In this document: one piece after another, positions 48,146 through 57,101 of the stretch
How positions within the stretch are numbered: position 1 is the first letter of the stretch
Layout of the letters: every line of letters starts with the position of its first letter
Source of the DNA: Planctomycetia bacterium
GTDB taxonomy: Bacteria > Planctomycetota > Phycisphaerae > UBA1845 > UTPLA1
Direction: 5' to 3'
NCBI GenBank assembly: GCA_015075745.1
Contig: JABTTW010000002.1
Location: 1,109,556-1,173,555 of the forward strand
DNA length: 64,000 bases
Notes under the pieces: generated by a model
Told to the model about the DNA's origin: nothing
Seen by the model: the letters and a program-made list of their open reading frames with translations, nothing else
The model's database searches: none
Made by a program: the position numbers and the translations under genes

Positions 48146-49735
48146 TTAGATACCAATTATTCCAACGCGAAAGTCCATGAGCTTCAGGCGATCAGCGTGT
48201 TTCATCAAGTTGACCTTGCTGAAGAATGGCAGGTCCTGCGCTGGCTTCGTTGCGTCGGCACCCAATACGACGTAGGCAACGGTCCATCGAGTAGGATCGA
48301 ATGTCACGCGTCGGAGCTCGGCGGCAGCCGCCGAGTGGCTTGATGGCAGTTTGGCCGCAAGGGTCTTACGGAACGTTCGCTCCTGCCGTATCAACTGCGC
48401 CGAGACGGCTCCTTGAGAAAACATGTGGCTTAACCCGCTGCTGTTCTTGTCGCGCCGCTTGACGTGAGCGAGAATTCGGCTCCGCGTGAGGAAATCTGCG
48501 GGTTCGATTCTGCTCTGCGAACCGCCGTACGGAATGTTCGCTTTGTCAAGACAGGCTGCATCAGTCCACTGCTTACACGCCCGCAGATTCCATTTGTCTT
48601 CACGCTCGTTGGGTATCCACGCGGGTAGTTTGTGCTTCAGAATCGGAATTCGGTTAACGGCTCGGTTCGTTTGTTTAACGAAATCCTCGTTCAATGAAAA
48701 CCATTCACCGTCGGCCAGGAGATACAATTGGCCCTGGTACGTAACCTCTGCCACGAGGCAGCGATAGACCGGGAAAGCCGCTCGCTGTTGGCCGGAAGAC
48801 GGATCGACCAAGACAATTTTGTGGCTGTTCTTGGCAGCTAATAACGTGCTGCTCACCCTGCGCTCGCGAGCATCTAGGTACGTTTGCACCGAGCTATCAA
48901 AGTCGTTTCCGGTCGGTTGAAACAACTTTGCATCCATGTCGGCCGAGTCTGCAATTATCTCGGGGATGGCGAGGCGTATCCCCGTGTGATTATTGCCGTC
49001 AAGTCGGGCCTCCAGCTCGCTATCAAGGGCTACGAGTGTGCTCGGATCGGTGATGCGTTGCACATTATCAATCCATGCGAATTGTCGGGGAAGCTTCTTG
49101 GTCGTGTATGCCTTGAGAAGCGCCGCTGCAAGTGCCGGGAGGTCTTTGATAGTCACTCGTGCCCCGACGGTGAGGCTTGCCCATCTCGCGGCGATCCGTT
49201 CGCAGACTTTCGGGTCGCGGGAACGAGCTTCCATGCCTCGGAGCAGGTCGGTGTCCAAGTCCATTCGGAAGGCGTCCACCGAAGCCCGGTCGCTTAACTG
49301 AACACGGCCAATCCGAGTTCGTTCCTCGATTGTTCGATAATCAACGGCGTTCAAAGTCTCCGGATCGCAAAGCTGAAGCGCCGTTCGAAGGCCAAAGTCC
49401 GGCTCAAGTTTCCCCTCCGCTAGCAACGAGCGGCCGTACCCGAACGTCGCCGCAAAGATTCGACCGTTGCGCGGAAAGAAGAGCACGGCCGAGACATGCT
49501 TCGATTTGAAATCAGGCAGGTTGGAGCCAAAGCCGGGAAGCAAGAATGATCGCCAGCCTACAGGATTGGGCGGCGGCGCGAGGTAATGAAGTTGTCCGCC
49601 AGGAAGGACTGCCGTGTCAGCCACAAGCTTCTTGGCGTGTTTCCCGGCAGCGAGAGCGGATTCTGGCTTCTTCGCCTCGACTTTGAGCAGATACAGGCTC
49701 ACGTATTCCAAGGGTTTGGTTTGTTTCGCTGGCAT
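48146..49735 (-). CDS. TIGR04141/DUF6119 family sporadically distributed protein
   Basis: A 529-aa protein. The N-terminal strand YVSLYLLKVEAKKPESALA and the block HVSAVLFFPRNGRIFAATFG with YGRSLLAEGKLEPDFGLRTA match the family of patchily distributed genes TIGR04141 (DUF6119), found in defence islands. The C-terminal VFKVNLMKHADRLKLMDFRV-like end (as FSKVNLMKHADRLKLMDF) is intact. The function is unknown. The frame runs to 50020, but the family start MPAKQTKPLEYVSLYLLK (49735) with GGAG before it makes the gene stop short of its small neighbour. Confidence 0.85.
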   Translation of the reverse strand: MPAKQTKPLEYVSLYLLKVEAKKPESALAAGKHAKKLVADTAVLPGGQLHYLAPPPNPVGWRSFLLPGFGSNLPDFKSKHVSAVLFFPRNGRIFAATFGYGRSLLAEGKLEPDFGLRTALQLCDPETLNAVDYRTIEERTRIGRVQLSDRASVDAFRMDLDTDLLRGMEARSRDPKVCERIAARWASLTVGARVTIKDLPALAAALLKAYTTKKLPRQFAWIDNVQRITDPSTLVALDSELEARLDGNNHTGIRLAIPEIIADSADMDAKLFQPTGNDFDSSVQTYLDARERRVSSTLLAAKNSHKIVLVDPSSGQQRAAFPVYRCLVAEVTYQGQLYLLADGEWFSLNEDFVKQTNRAVNRIPILKHKLPAWIPNEREDKWNLRACKQWTDAACLDKANIPYGGSQSRIEPADFLTRSRILAHVKRRDKNSSGLSHMFSQGAVSAQLIRQERTFRKTLAAKLPSSHSAAAAELRRVTFDPTRWTVAYVVLGADATKPAQDLPFFSKVNLMKHADRLKLMDFRVGIIGI

Positions 49736-49853
49736 GACCGCTCCGAGCCCAGCCCACATCTTCGACATCAGCAATACTGCAATACTTACTCGTCCGCGCA
49801 GCAGCGACCGAATTGTTCTTTGCATTTTTGCGTCAAGTATTGATCCATCGCTA

Positions 49854-50096
49854 CTAAAGCAGCGTCTCCAATTCGCCAAGGTCCGCTCTTGTCTGCTCAA
49901 GTACATTCCCGAAGCAATCTCGACAAAACCGGCGGGTTGTAGAATGTGGTTTCTGCGGCTGTGGCACGTCATAACAGTCATTGCCCTTGACAATGTCTGC
50001 GCCGCAGCGGCTGCACGCACACTTCTTGCCGGCTGTTGCCTTCACCGGTCTGCCAAGAGATGACCCAATCAATGACGGTGTCTTACCCTTCGGCAT
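49854..50096 (-). CDS. Small zinc-ribbon-like protein
   Basis: An 80-aa protein. CSRCGADIVKGNDC and FCRDCFGN provide a CxxC...CxxC zinc knuckle (about residues 28-62). The N-terminus is basic. It overlaps the last 14 bases of the helicase gene and lies 118 bases upstream of the TIGR04141 gene, making a three-gene operon. It could be a DNA-binding or adaptor subunit. Confidence 0.7.
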   Translation of the reverse strand: MPKGKTPSLIGSSLGRPVKATAGKKCACSRCGADIVKGNDCYDVPQPQKPHSTTRRFCRDCFGNVLEQTRADLGELETLL

Positions 50097-52101
50097 TTTG
50101 TGCCCTCTTAACCTCTCGGACTAATCCATTCAGCACATCCGGCAGAAGCTGCATGGCGGTCGCAAACTCCTCCGCCGACCACTCAGCTCTTTTCTTACCG
50201 CCCCCCACTTTCTTAGCTAGCGCCTCGTTCACCATTTGGAACGCCGCGATGAAGTTATTCCTTGCCCCAATCCCTGGCTTGAGCTTGTATGGAAGCTCAA
50301 CTCCTTCCGGCCTCAGCTCTGTTCGATTCAGAACGAGCTTCGCTGTGCGCTTCGCTTCTTCGTTCAGCCGCCTTTTCGCCTCTTCCCACTGTTTTGCAGG
50401 AATCACACTGAACGGCTCAGCGGCGGCCACACTGCTTAGCGTGCGCTTCCCTTCGCGGCTCTTTTCGACAATCTGGCGAGCGAGGGTGGAATCAAGACCG
50501 AGGGCGTCCAACTTCTTTTCCAGATCTTGCTGGATGTCTGTATCCTCCGCTGTCGAGAAGTCCTCCTCGAATACGCGATCCACGATTTCGCTTTGGACCA
50601 CCATGTCCTCACGAAGCTTCATGCGCGCCTCTCCCTCAACTACGGCGCGCGGCGGCTCGGGCTCTTTGCCTCCGGTGACGTCTTCCCAGAATTTCTGGTC
50701 ATCGTTCTCAAACTCTTTGAATCGCTTCAGCTGCTCGTCCAAATTCATTCCGACATGGGTCACAATGTGACCATAGTTGTCCGGATGTGTTGGGTCTCCC
50801 TGAACCACAACACGGAGAATGCGCCCGACGAACTGGATGTACGGGGCAAGCGTTCGGAAAGGTCGAAAGATTGCGGCAACGCTAAGCTTCGGATGATCGA
50901 AGCCCTCGCCGAGCATTTGCACCTGGACAATACAATCGAGAGTCCCGTTGAAGAGGTCGCGCATCACGGCGTTTTGCTCATCCTCCTCTTGCTTGCTATG
51001 GATAATGGCCGCCTCGTAGCCCCGCTCCTTGTATAGCGACCGAATCTGCTGAGCATGATTGATCGAACAAGCGACTGCAATGAGCTGATGCTTGGTTCCC
51101 GTTTGTCTAAGCTGTTCCAACTTTTGAAGGCTGTTGTCAACAATCGAGACATTGCAGGGATTGGAAAGGGCCACGCCCCGGCTGAACCACTCCTCTTCCT
51201 TCATCTTCAGCACTTCGTCCAGCGTGTACGTCCGCTCCTCCCCATTTAGAGTGAACGTGAGCTCGGTCGGAGCCACGTAGCTCGCCTTAAGTTTCTTGAT
51301 GTAGCCCTTGATGCTTGCGCTTTTGAACGGATAGCGGAATATCAAGTCGCCATCGAGTTCTTGCCGATCGCTTCGAAAGGGCGTTGCAGTGAGATTCGCG
51401 ACCTTCGCGTTCGGGAACTTCTCGAATACTCTTTTCCAACTCGCTGCTGCGCCGTGATGCGCCTCATCGACGATGATCAAGTCGAAGAAGCTCTCCGAAA
51501 ACCGCGTCAGCCACTTATCAATATTGGTACCAAGCTGTTGAATGTTGGTAATGACAATATGAGATTTTTCGCAGACCGATAGGTTACCGCTGTCGAGCGT
51601 ACACACGTACGGCCCGCTTTTCATGTCCGCATCCGCCAGGACGCCCATGCGACGCCAGAAGCACTTCTGCCTGTTCGTTATGTCGAGCGCTTTGTAGAGT
51701 TCGTCCTTGATTGTCAGGTTAGGCGCGATGATCAGAACGCGCCCCGCCGCAATCCCAAAGGGAAGGATCGCGGCCAGTCCGGTCTTGCCGCACCCTACGG
51801 GAAGCTGAATGAGCGCCTTTTTTCCGCCGCCCTCGAAAAAGCTCACCGCCTGGGCATAGGCGTCCCGCTGCGGGTCGCGGAGATTGCTGTTGGTTTCAAT
51901 GTTCGCCGCAGTGTCTTTGAAGTAGTCCTCAAGGCGTCGACTGCTTCGCATCCAAGCAGCAAGCTCCTCCCGCTCATACATCCACTTTTTGCCGACCTGC
52001 TTGGCTGGAATCCTACCATCCCGTGTAAGCTCATAGAGCTTCGTCTTTCCGAGCCCAAGGTATTCCGCCGCCTCATCCGTGCCGATCCATGCATCGCTCA
52101 T
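50083..52101 (-). CDS. Superfamily 2 helicase with an N-terminal excisionase-type HTH
   Basis: A 672-aa protein. Residues 1-52 form a MerR/excisionase-like HTH (WIGTDEAAEYLGLGKTKLYE, DGRIPAKQVGKKWMYEREEL). The helicase core follows, with Walker A QLPVGCGKTGLAAILPFGIA, DEAH in IIVDEAHHGAA, TATPFRSDRQ, and lobe 2 with VQMLGEGFDHPKLSVAAIFR and QFVGRILRVV. Type III restriction/DEAD-type helicases of this build appear in defence islands; fusion with an HTH is uncommon. There is no clear nuclease domain. No ribosome site is seen at 52101, but an in-frame extension to 52236 lacks homology-like sequence. Confidence 0.85.
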   Translation of the reverse strand: MSDAWIGTDEAAEYLGLGKTKLYELTRDGRIPAKQVGKKWMYEREELAAWMRSSRRLEDYFKDTAANIETNSNLRDPQRDAYAQAVSFFEGGGKKALIQLPVGCGKTGLAAILPFGIAAGRVLIIAPNLTIKDELYKALDITNRQKCFWRRMGVLADADMKSGPYVCTLDSGNLSVCEKSHIVITNIQQLGTNIDKWLTRFSESFFDLIIVDEAHHGAAASWKRVFEKFPNAKVANLTATPFRSDRQELDGDLIFRYPFKSASIKGYIKKLKASYVAPTELTFTLNGEERTYTLDEVLKMKEEEWFSRGVALSNPCNVSIVDNSLQKLEQLRQTGTKHQLIAVACSINHAQQIRSLYKERGYEAAIIHSKQEEDEQNAVMRDLFNGTLDCIVQVQMLGEGFDHPKLSVAAIFRPFRTLAPYIQFVGRILRVVVQGDPTHPDNYGHIVTHVGMNLDEQLKRFKEFENDDQKFWEDVTGGKEPEPPRAVVEGEARMKLREDMVVQSEIVDRVFEEDFSTAEDTDIQQDLEKKLDALGLDSTLARQIVEKSREGKRTLSSVAAAEPFSVIPAKQWEEAKRRLNEEAKRTAKLVLNRTELRPEGVELPYKLKPGIGARNNFIAAFQMVNEALAKKVGGGKKRAEWSAEEFATAMQLLPDVLNGLVREVKRAQNAEG

Positions 52102-52312
52102 TACGATACGATAGCAAATGACATCAGGCGGTGTCAATATGCCGAGTAGATACCGTGAGTTATAGGACGTCTTTAAAGGGATGCCGATGGCAGGGTGTGA
52201 CAGGCGTCGGGCGTGGCGGTCCCATCTCACCTGCAAGCTTGGCAGACGTTCGGTAGTCGCCCTGCCGAGCGCCGGCCGAATCGCCGCCGAACAATCCGAA
52301 TTCGTGGCGTGC

Positions 52313-53151
52313 CTAGGCTGTGTCTGACGGAGCGAGTTTACGCAAGTAACGCAGCATGATGCCGAGTTTGACGAAGGCCAGGAAGGCCTGACCGAGCTTT
52401 TCGAAGCGGGTGCCGAGGCGGCGGCATTCCTTCAGCCAGCCGACGGCCTGTTCGATGCGGCAGCGCTTGCGGTAGGTGCGCAGGTCAAACCGCTCGCCAC
52501 GCGGCCGCGGCTGGTTGCTGCGGCGGGCGATCACCGGCTCGATCCGGCACGCGTGCAGGAACTGCCGCAGCGAGTCGTAGCTGTAGCCTTTGTCGCCCGC
52601 CAACTGGCGTGGCCAGCCGATCCGCCGCGGCCGACGCACGGCCTGCAACAGCCGGTTCAGCTGCGTCGATTCGTGCGTTTGGCCCGCGGTGAGCGTGGCC
52701 GCGAGGATAAGGCCGTGGCCGTCAGTAACCAGGTGGAGTTTGGATCCCCATCCGCCGCGGCTGCGGCCCAGGTCGTGGTCGTCGGATTCGAGCCGGTCGC
52801 CCGGGTGCTTTTTTTCGGCGCGCCGGCCGCGGCCCGCGCGGCGCGGATGCTGGTGCCGTCCACCAGCCACAGATCCCAGTCGATCAGGCCGTTCTGGTCG
52901 AGCCGGATCTGCAGCGCCTTGAGCACGCGGTCGAAGGTGCCGTCCCGCCGCCAGCGGGTGAAGCGATGATGCACGCTCTGCCATTTGCCATAGCGGGCCG
53001 GCAAGTCACGCCACGGCGCGCCGCTGCGCAGAATCCAGAGCATGCCGTTGAGCACCGTGCGATGATCCAGCCAGCGTCCGCCGCGTCCCTGACGCGGGAA
53101 CAGGCCCTTCAGCAAATCCCACTGCGCATCGCTGAGTTCGTAGCGTGCCAT
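52313..53151 (-). CDS. IS5-family transposase made by frameshift
   Basis: Two overlapping frames. ORF A (53151 to about 52810) encodes YELSDAQWDLLKGLFPRQGR, LRSGAPWRDLPARYG and DGTSIRAARAA. ORF B (to 52313) encodes HPGDRLESDDHDLGRSRGGW, LVTDGHGLILAATLTAGQTH, LAGDKGYSYDSLRQFL and QAVGWLKECRRLGTRFEKLG (DDE core, IS427-like). They join at a run of seven A (minus strand; T7 at 52809-52815), which fits -1 programmed slippage. The TAG stop lies in the duplicated CTAG target site itself. Confidence 0.9.
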
Positions 53152-53241
53152 CGTGTCCTCCCTGACACGACCCCATCATGCGCACTCGCCGCTCAACGCG
53201 CAATGCCTAACTCGCGCCGTACTTCATCCGTCAGACACAGC
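52317..53241. mobile_element. IS5-family insertion sequence (IS427 group type)
   Basis: 925 bp bounded by inverted repeats GCTGTGTCTGACGGA and TCCGTCAGACACAGC and by CTAG direct repeats at 52313-52316 and 53242-53245. The YTAR-type target is normal for IS5. It is complete and probably active recently, since the ends are perfect. It landed just beside the decayed small-protein gene. Confidence 0.92.
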
Positions 53242-53254
53242 CTAGGCACGAAAG

Positions 53255-53620
53255 TGGCCGGGTGGATGCTCGGCCTTCGCGGCAACGCTCAGTGTTTTGA
53301 TCCTGTCCTGCGACCCTCGTCGCCACGCGACGACGAGTTCCGAGCCGCAGCCATCTGCTCGTGAATCCAGGAATGCGCCTCGTTCAATGCCTTGGCCAGC
53401 GGGAGCAGGTCCGCGGGGCCGAACGAGTGCGCGTTGAGCGGCAGCCCGTCACGTTGTGCATGGTCCCCTTGGCCGTCTGGTTCAACCAGATCGCGGCTTT
53501 GACCTTGCGGTACCGGACCTCGTGAACCTGCCTGTTTCCCGATTTGGCCAAACGCACCTTCAAACCGTACGCTGCGGCCCGAGCGAACCACCCGGTACCC
53601 CGTTAAGGCAAGGTTGTGGC
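53255..53620. repeat. Copy 1 of a duplicated segment (see 56549-56920)
   Basis: Long stretches here match 56549-56920 in the same orientation, including the end of the small gene, its whole coding part, and the region CCCGGTACCCCGTTA upstream of its start. This copy has accumulated deletions and substitutions. Confidence 0.8.
53289..53551 (-). pseudogene. Decayed copy of the small conserved gene at 56574-56861
   Basis: Codons match the intact gene along its length (HEVRYRKVKAAIWLNQ, then NAHSFGPADLLPLAKALNEA in a shifted frame). The ATG is lost through a 1-base deletion (TTG remains at 53549-53551). A deletion of about 25 bases after AACGTGACG removes the CRSYRDGETWK strand and shifts the frame. 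The end (AARNSSSRGDEG) is intact in the other frame. It lies close to the IS5-family element. Confidence 0.85.
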
Positions 53621-54107
53621 CGGGTGTGCCCCCAAACGACGCGGTGTCGGGTGGCGGGGACCGCTGCGCATGTACTTCGCCGCGAAGGCACCGCTCGGCA
53701 CGCTGAAAAATCCGGTTCATCTGCGTTTTCCCCGCAGGCGGAGGGCGGAGGCACGGCTGCTGCGAGTTCGACGGCCTGCCGGTTGCTAGTCGCGGCCGTC
53801 GGGCACGTGCCGGAAGGACCGGCAGCAGCGAGGTCGCCGGGCCCGCTTCGGCCGGGTCGTAGCCGCTCCCAGAACGGGCTTCAATCGCAGGATCGCCCCA
53901 GGTACAATGCGCGGCGCAGGACGGCCCGGCGACGTGGGGCATGTCCGGGCGTCGTGCTCTTTCTCAAGTGCATCGCGTGCTGCTGAGCGCTTAACCCCCT
54001 CGTGGGGTTTGCATGCTCCCAAGGCCGGTGAGGGAGCTTAAATAATCATCCGGTGAAGGAAGGTGCGTTTGTCGTCGTTCATAGCCTCGACGGAGCATTG
54101 TTGTGCT
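53621..54107. other. Intergenic region without a credible gene
   Basis: It contains only low-scoring frames (an apparent 176-aa plus-strand ORF and its shadows) without a ribosome site or recognisable sequence. It may hold the promoter of the 54163 gene. Confidence 0.4.
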
Positions 54108-54131
54108 CACCAGCAGGGAAACCTGCTGGTG
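54108..54131 (+). promoter_or_regulatory. Perfect 10-bp leader hairpin with GAAA loop
   Basis: CACCAGCAGG (54108-54117), GAAA loop, CCTGCTGGTG (54122-54131). It lies 31 bases upstream of the YodL-like gene start and has no U tract, so it is not a terminator. It may protect or regulate the mRNA. Confidence 0.6.
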
Positions 54132-54162
54132 TGTGAAGCAAATGCATCCTTAATGGAGGAAT

Positions 54163-54474
54163 ATGAAACAACGACAAACAAACAGAAGAATGACCCGAGT
54201 GTTCCACGTTGTCAATCCATCTTTTCAGTGGCCGGAGATTCCGTGTGCGGAAGTCCCCGACGCTTTCCAGCTAGTAGCTGAGGTGGACACATACAATTTG
54301 GAGCGGGCTATCGGGCTGACGAATCACATCGACCAGGACTGGTCGCTGAATCTCGGTGTCTGGGCAAAAGTGCATCCATGTCGCTCAACTTCGGTTGGCG
54401 ACGTGATTGTCACTCCAGACAACGAAGCGTACCAAATCCTTAGTAGGGGTTTTCGTCGGCTAGGAAAAGTCTAG
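54163..54474 (+). CDS. Small YodL-like protein
   Basis: A 103-aa protein. The C-terminal RSTSVGDVIVTPDNEAYQIL and SRGFRRL fits the 'SVGDV...GF' end of YodL-type domains found on mobile elements beside replication and antirestriction genes. The N-terminus (FHVVNPSFQWPEIPCAEVPD) has no signal. A GGAGG ribosome site and its own terminator make it a convincing independent gene. The family assignment is tentative. Confidence 0.72.
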   Translation: MKQRQTNRRMTRVFHVVNPSFQWPEIPCAEVPDAFQLVAEVDTYNLERAIGLTNHIDQDWSLNLGVWAKVHPCRSTSVGDVIVTPDNEAYQILSRGFRRLGKV

Positions 54475-54497
54475 CACTCACTTCTTCTTACCTTCCG

Positions 54498-54530
54498 CGC
54501 CTCGGTGTAATAACCGAGGCGTCTTTTTTT
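54498..54530 (+). terminator. Rho-independent terminator after the YodL-like gene
   Basis: CGCCTCGGT and ACCGAGGCG pair around GTAATA, followed by TCTTTTTTT. Strong intrinsic terminator about 24 bases after the stop. Confidence 0.9.
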
Positions 54531-54874
54531 GCGCCCTGTTTCATGCCGGGCAATCCCTAGATCTCAGGCGTGACATTGCCACCCGAATATGGTAGGCCGC
54601 TACGTATGTCACCGGCTCCCCTTGTTTTTGGCGCGCTGCTGCTTATTGGTTATCCAGGCGCCGCCGCCTACGCCCTGCTACTCCTGGCAGCACTCTTCGC
54701 GCACGAACGCCATTACGTTCTCGCGTACGCCACCTTGCTGGGCTTTCTGGCGAGCCAGTGCTAGCCCGGCCGATGTCATCCCGAGACGGCCGGACTTCTT
54801 TCCCTTGCGCTTAACGGTTGAAGCGGGGGCAAGGCCCCGAAGACGAACCTTGCCGGCAACCGCACGACGGATCA
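54531..54874. other. Gap between YodL-like gene and helicase
   Basis: A 53-64-residue plus-strand frame ending at 54764 would encode a hydrophobic peptide (LVFGALLLIGYPGAAAYALL), but it has no ribosome site. I see no supported feature. Confidence 0.3.
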
Positions 54875-56278
54875 TTACCGAACCACGAAGAAATCTCCTA
54901 CGGGCACGTCGCTCAGAAACGGGCTGCGGGGTGCGGGTCGCTCGTTGCGGCGCTCCACCGATGTGATGAACAGCCGCTCGCGGGCGCGCGTAATGCCTAC
55001 GTAGCAAAGACGCCGCTCTTCTTCGATGGCTTCTGGGTCGCCCTCGGCGCTGCCGTGCGGAAGAATGCCGTCCTCCAACGCAGGCAGGAATACAACCGGG
55101 AATTCGAGCCCCTTCGATTGATGCAACGTCATGACGGCGACGCCGTCGGTGTGCGCCGCGCCTGTCGCGCACGGTATACCGTGTTGTCGAAACTCGCGCA
55201 GGAACGCCGCAACGAGCTTGTGGCTCCGGACGAGCACCGCAATCGCCGACCAGTTCACCGATGCCGAACAAGCGCGAGCCTGCTCAACCACGAATCGCAA
55301 CTCCTCCTTCTCGTCGGCCAGTATCGTCCATTCCACGGTCGCGCCGGGGCCAGACTCCGCTGACAGCCGCTTGGGCCAGCGCTTCGCAGCCTTTGAGATC
55401 ACCGCGTTCGCGAGGGCGACGATTGGTGTGCGGGAACGGTAGTTGGATTCCAGCGTGACGGCGCGCACGCCCGGGTAGCGCTCGGAGAAATTGCGGATGC
55501 GTTCTACGTCGGCGCCGCGAAAGCTGTAAATCGACTGGTCGTCGTCGCCGACGACGCAAACATTGCATCCGTGGCCGAGAATTGAGGACGCCAGTCGATC
55601 CTGCCCCTCGTTCGTGTCCTGGTACTCGTCGATCAAGACGCACTTCCAGCGGCGTTGGTATCGCGAGCGCACGTCGGCGGCGCTTTCGAGCAGCTCGACG
55701 GGGCGGAGAATCATGTCGTCAACTTCGATCAGAGTGGCGCTTGCAAGCGTGGTTTGGTATCTCGAATAGGCGGCTGCGACCGCCTGCTGGAAGTCGTTCG
55801 CCGCCATTCGGCGAAACTCATCGGGGCCGACGCCATGATTCTTGGCACGCGAGATTGCGGCAACCACACGTTCCACGTCGTCGCCAGAGCCGCCTTCACG
55901 GAGTGCGTCACCAATGAGCTGCCGCTGTTCGCAGTCAGCAAGGACACGGAGCGCGCCGCCTTCGCCGGCGACACGGTGGTGCTCCTGCATGATGCGAAGC
56001 CCGAGCGCGTGAAACGTGCATACGGTCAAGCCGTGGGCACGAGAGCCGAGCAGCGACCTCACGCGCTGCCGCATTTCGTTGGCGGCCTTGCGGGTAAACG
56101 TGAGCGCGAGAATCCGCTCCGCAGCCAGCCCATCGCGAATGAGACGGGCGATACGGGCGGTGATCACACGGGTTTTTCCTGTGCCGGCGCCCGCGAGCAC
56201 GAGCAACGGTCCATTTGGCGCATCGACGGCCTGGCGCTGCCTGTCGTTCAGGCCATTCATCAAATCTGCATTGGTCAT
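54875..56278 (-). CDS. Short UvrD/Rep-type superfamily 1 helicase
   Basis: A 467-aa protein. Motifs: Q motif LNDRQRQAVDA, Walker A AGAGTGKTRVITARIARL, motif Ia TFTRKAANEMRQRV, motif II LIDEYQDTN, motif III VVGDDDQSIYSFRGA, IV, V TLHQSKGLEFPVVFLPALED and VI YVGITRARERLF. Full UvrD/Rep proteins have about 670-720 aa, so the 2B insertion and C-terminal tail are largely missing. It may be a mobile-element helicase. Start at MTNADLMNGL (56278). Confidence 0.88.
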   Translation of the reverse strand: MTNADLMNGLNDRQRQAVDAPNGPLLVLAGAGTGKTRVITARIARLIRDGLAAERILALTFTRKAANEMRQRVRSLLGSRAHGLTVCTFHALGLRIMQEHHRVAGEGGALRVLADCEQRQLIGDALREGGSGDDVERVVAAISRAKNHGVGPDEFRRMAANDFQQAVAAAYSRYQTTLASATLIEVDDMILRPVELLESAADVRSRYQRRWKCVLIDEYQDTNEGQDRLASSILGHGCNVCVVGDDDQSIYSFRGADVERIRNFSERYPGVRAVTLESNYRSRTPIVALANAVISKAAKRWPKRLSAESGPGATVEWTILADEKEELRFVVEQARACSASVNWSAIAVLVRSHKLVAAFLREFRQHGIPCATGAAHTDGVAVMTLHQSKGLEFPVVFLPALEDGILPHGSAEGDPEAIEEERRLCYVGITRARERLFITSVERRNERPAPRSPFLSDVPVGDFFVVR

Positions 56279-56548
56279 CACAGAACCTCCATCAAAAACC
56301 GAGTCTTCGGTCTGCCTTGCCGTCGCGGCGATGCACGCCCCGAACGCAAGGCTCGACTGCCCGAACGATGAGGGAGGAGAAAGAGCGGTTTGGCGCGAAG
56401 CGCGGCCGCGCGCTGAGCCGGTCGGCTCGTTCGTGCGCGTGTGGCGAACATGCCATATCCCGGCTGAAAAGGCACGTGCCCCAGCGTCCGTTGGACTGTC
56501 GCGTGGAGGTAGAGGAGTGGAGCGGCCGATCCGGCATAGGGGCCGGGT

Positions 56549-56920
56549 GGATGCTCGGCCTTCGCGGCAACGCTCAGCGTTTCAAACCTGTCGTGCGGCC
56601 CTCGTCGCCACGCGACGACGAATTTCGAGCTGCTGCCATCTGCTCGTGAATCCACGAATGCGCCTCGTTCAGCGCCTTGGCCAGCGGTAGCAGGTCCGCG
56701 GGGCCGAACGAGTGCGCGTTCTTCCAGGTCTCGCCGTCCCGGTAGGAACGGCAGACCGTGACGTTGTGCATGGTGCCCTTGGCCGTCTGGTTCAGCCAGA
56801 TTGCGGCCTTGACGTTGCGGTACCGGACCTCGTGGACCGGCTTGTTTCCCGACTTGGCCATAACGCACCTCTAATCCGTGCGCGAGGACCGAAGCATTCC
56901 ACCCGGTACCCCGTTATGGC
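56549..56920. repeat. Copy 2 of the duplicated segment (intact)
   Basis: Intact counterpart of 53255-53620. It includes the functional small gene and its upstream region with the CCCGGTACCCCGTTA block. Confidence 0.8.
56574..56861 (-). CDS. Small conserved protein, intact member of the SRSYRDGE family
   Basis: A 95-aa protein: HEVRYRNVKAAIWLNQTAKG, MHNVTVCRSYRDGETWKNAH, SFGPADLLPLAKALNEAHSW. Predicted strands are followed by one amphipathic helix. Paralogs: 29869-30150 (divergent), 53289-53551 (decayed), 63842-64000 (partial). I do not know its function; the repeated occurrence on the island suggests a small DNA/RNA-binding protein of mobile elements. It has a long basic tail (NSSSRGDEGRTTGLKR). 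Confidence 0.8.
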   Translation of the reverse strand: MAKSGNKPVHEVRYRNVKAAIWLNQTAKGTMHNVTVCRSYRDGETWKNAHSFGPADLLPLAKALNEAHSWIHEQMAAARNSSSRGDEGRTTGLKR

Positions 56921-57101
56921 GGCATTTCCCGCGAACGTGCCGTCTGATTGTCGTGGCGGCTGCTCGCCCGCAGTCACGCGGTCGGCCCAACGGCCGGAGG
57001 CTGGCGAGGCTCCCTGTCGTACGCGATTCAAACCGAATGTGAACCGGAGTGTGAAAAGTGAGCACTCAGCGGCGCCATCCGCCGCTGAGTGCCTCTTGGT
57101 G

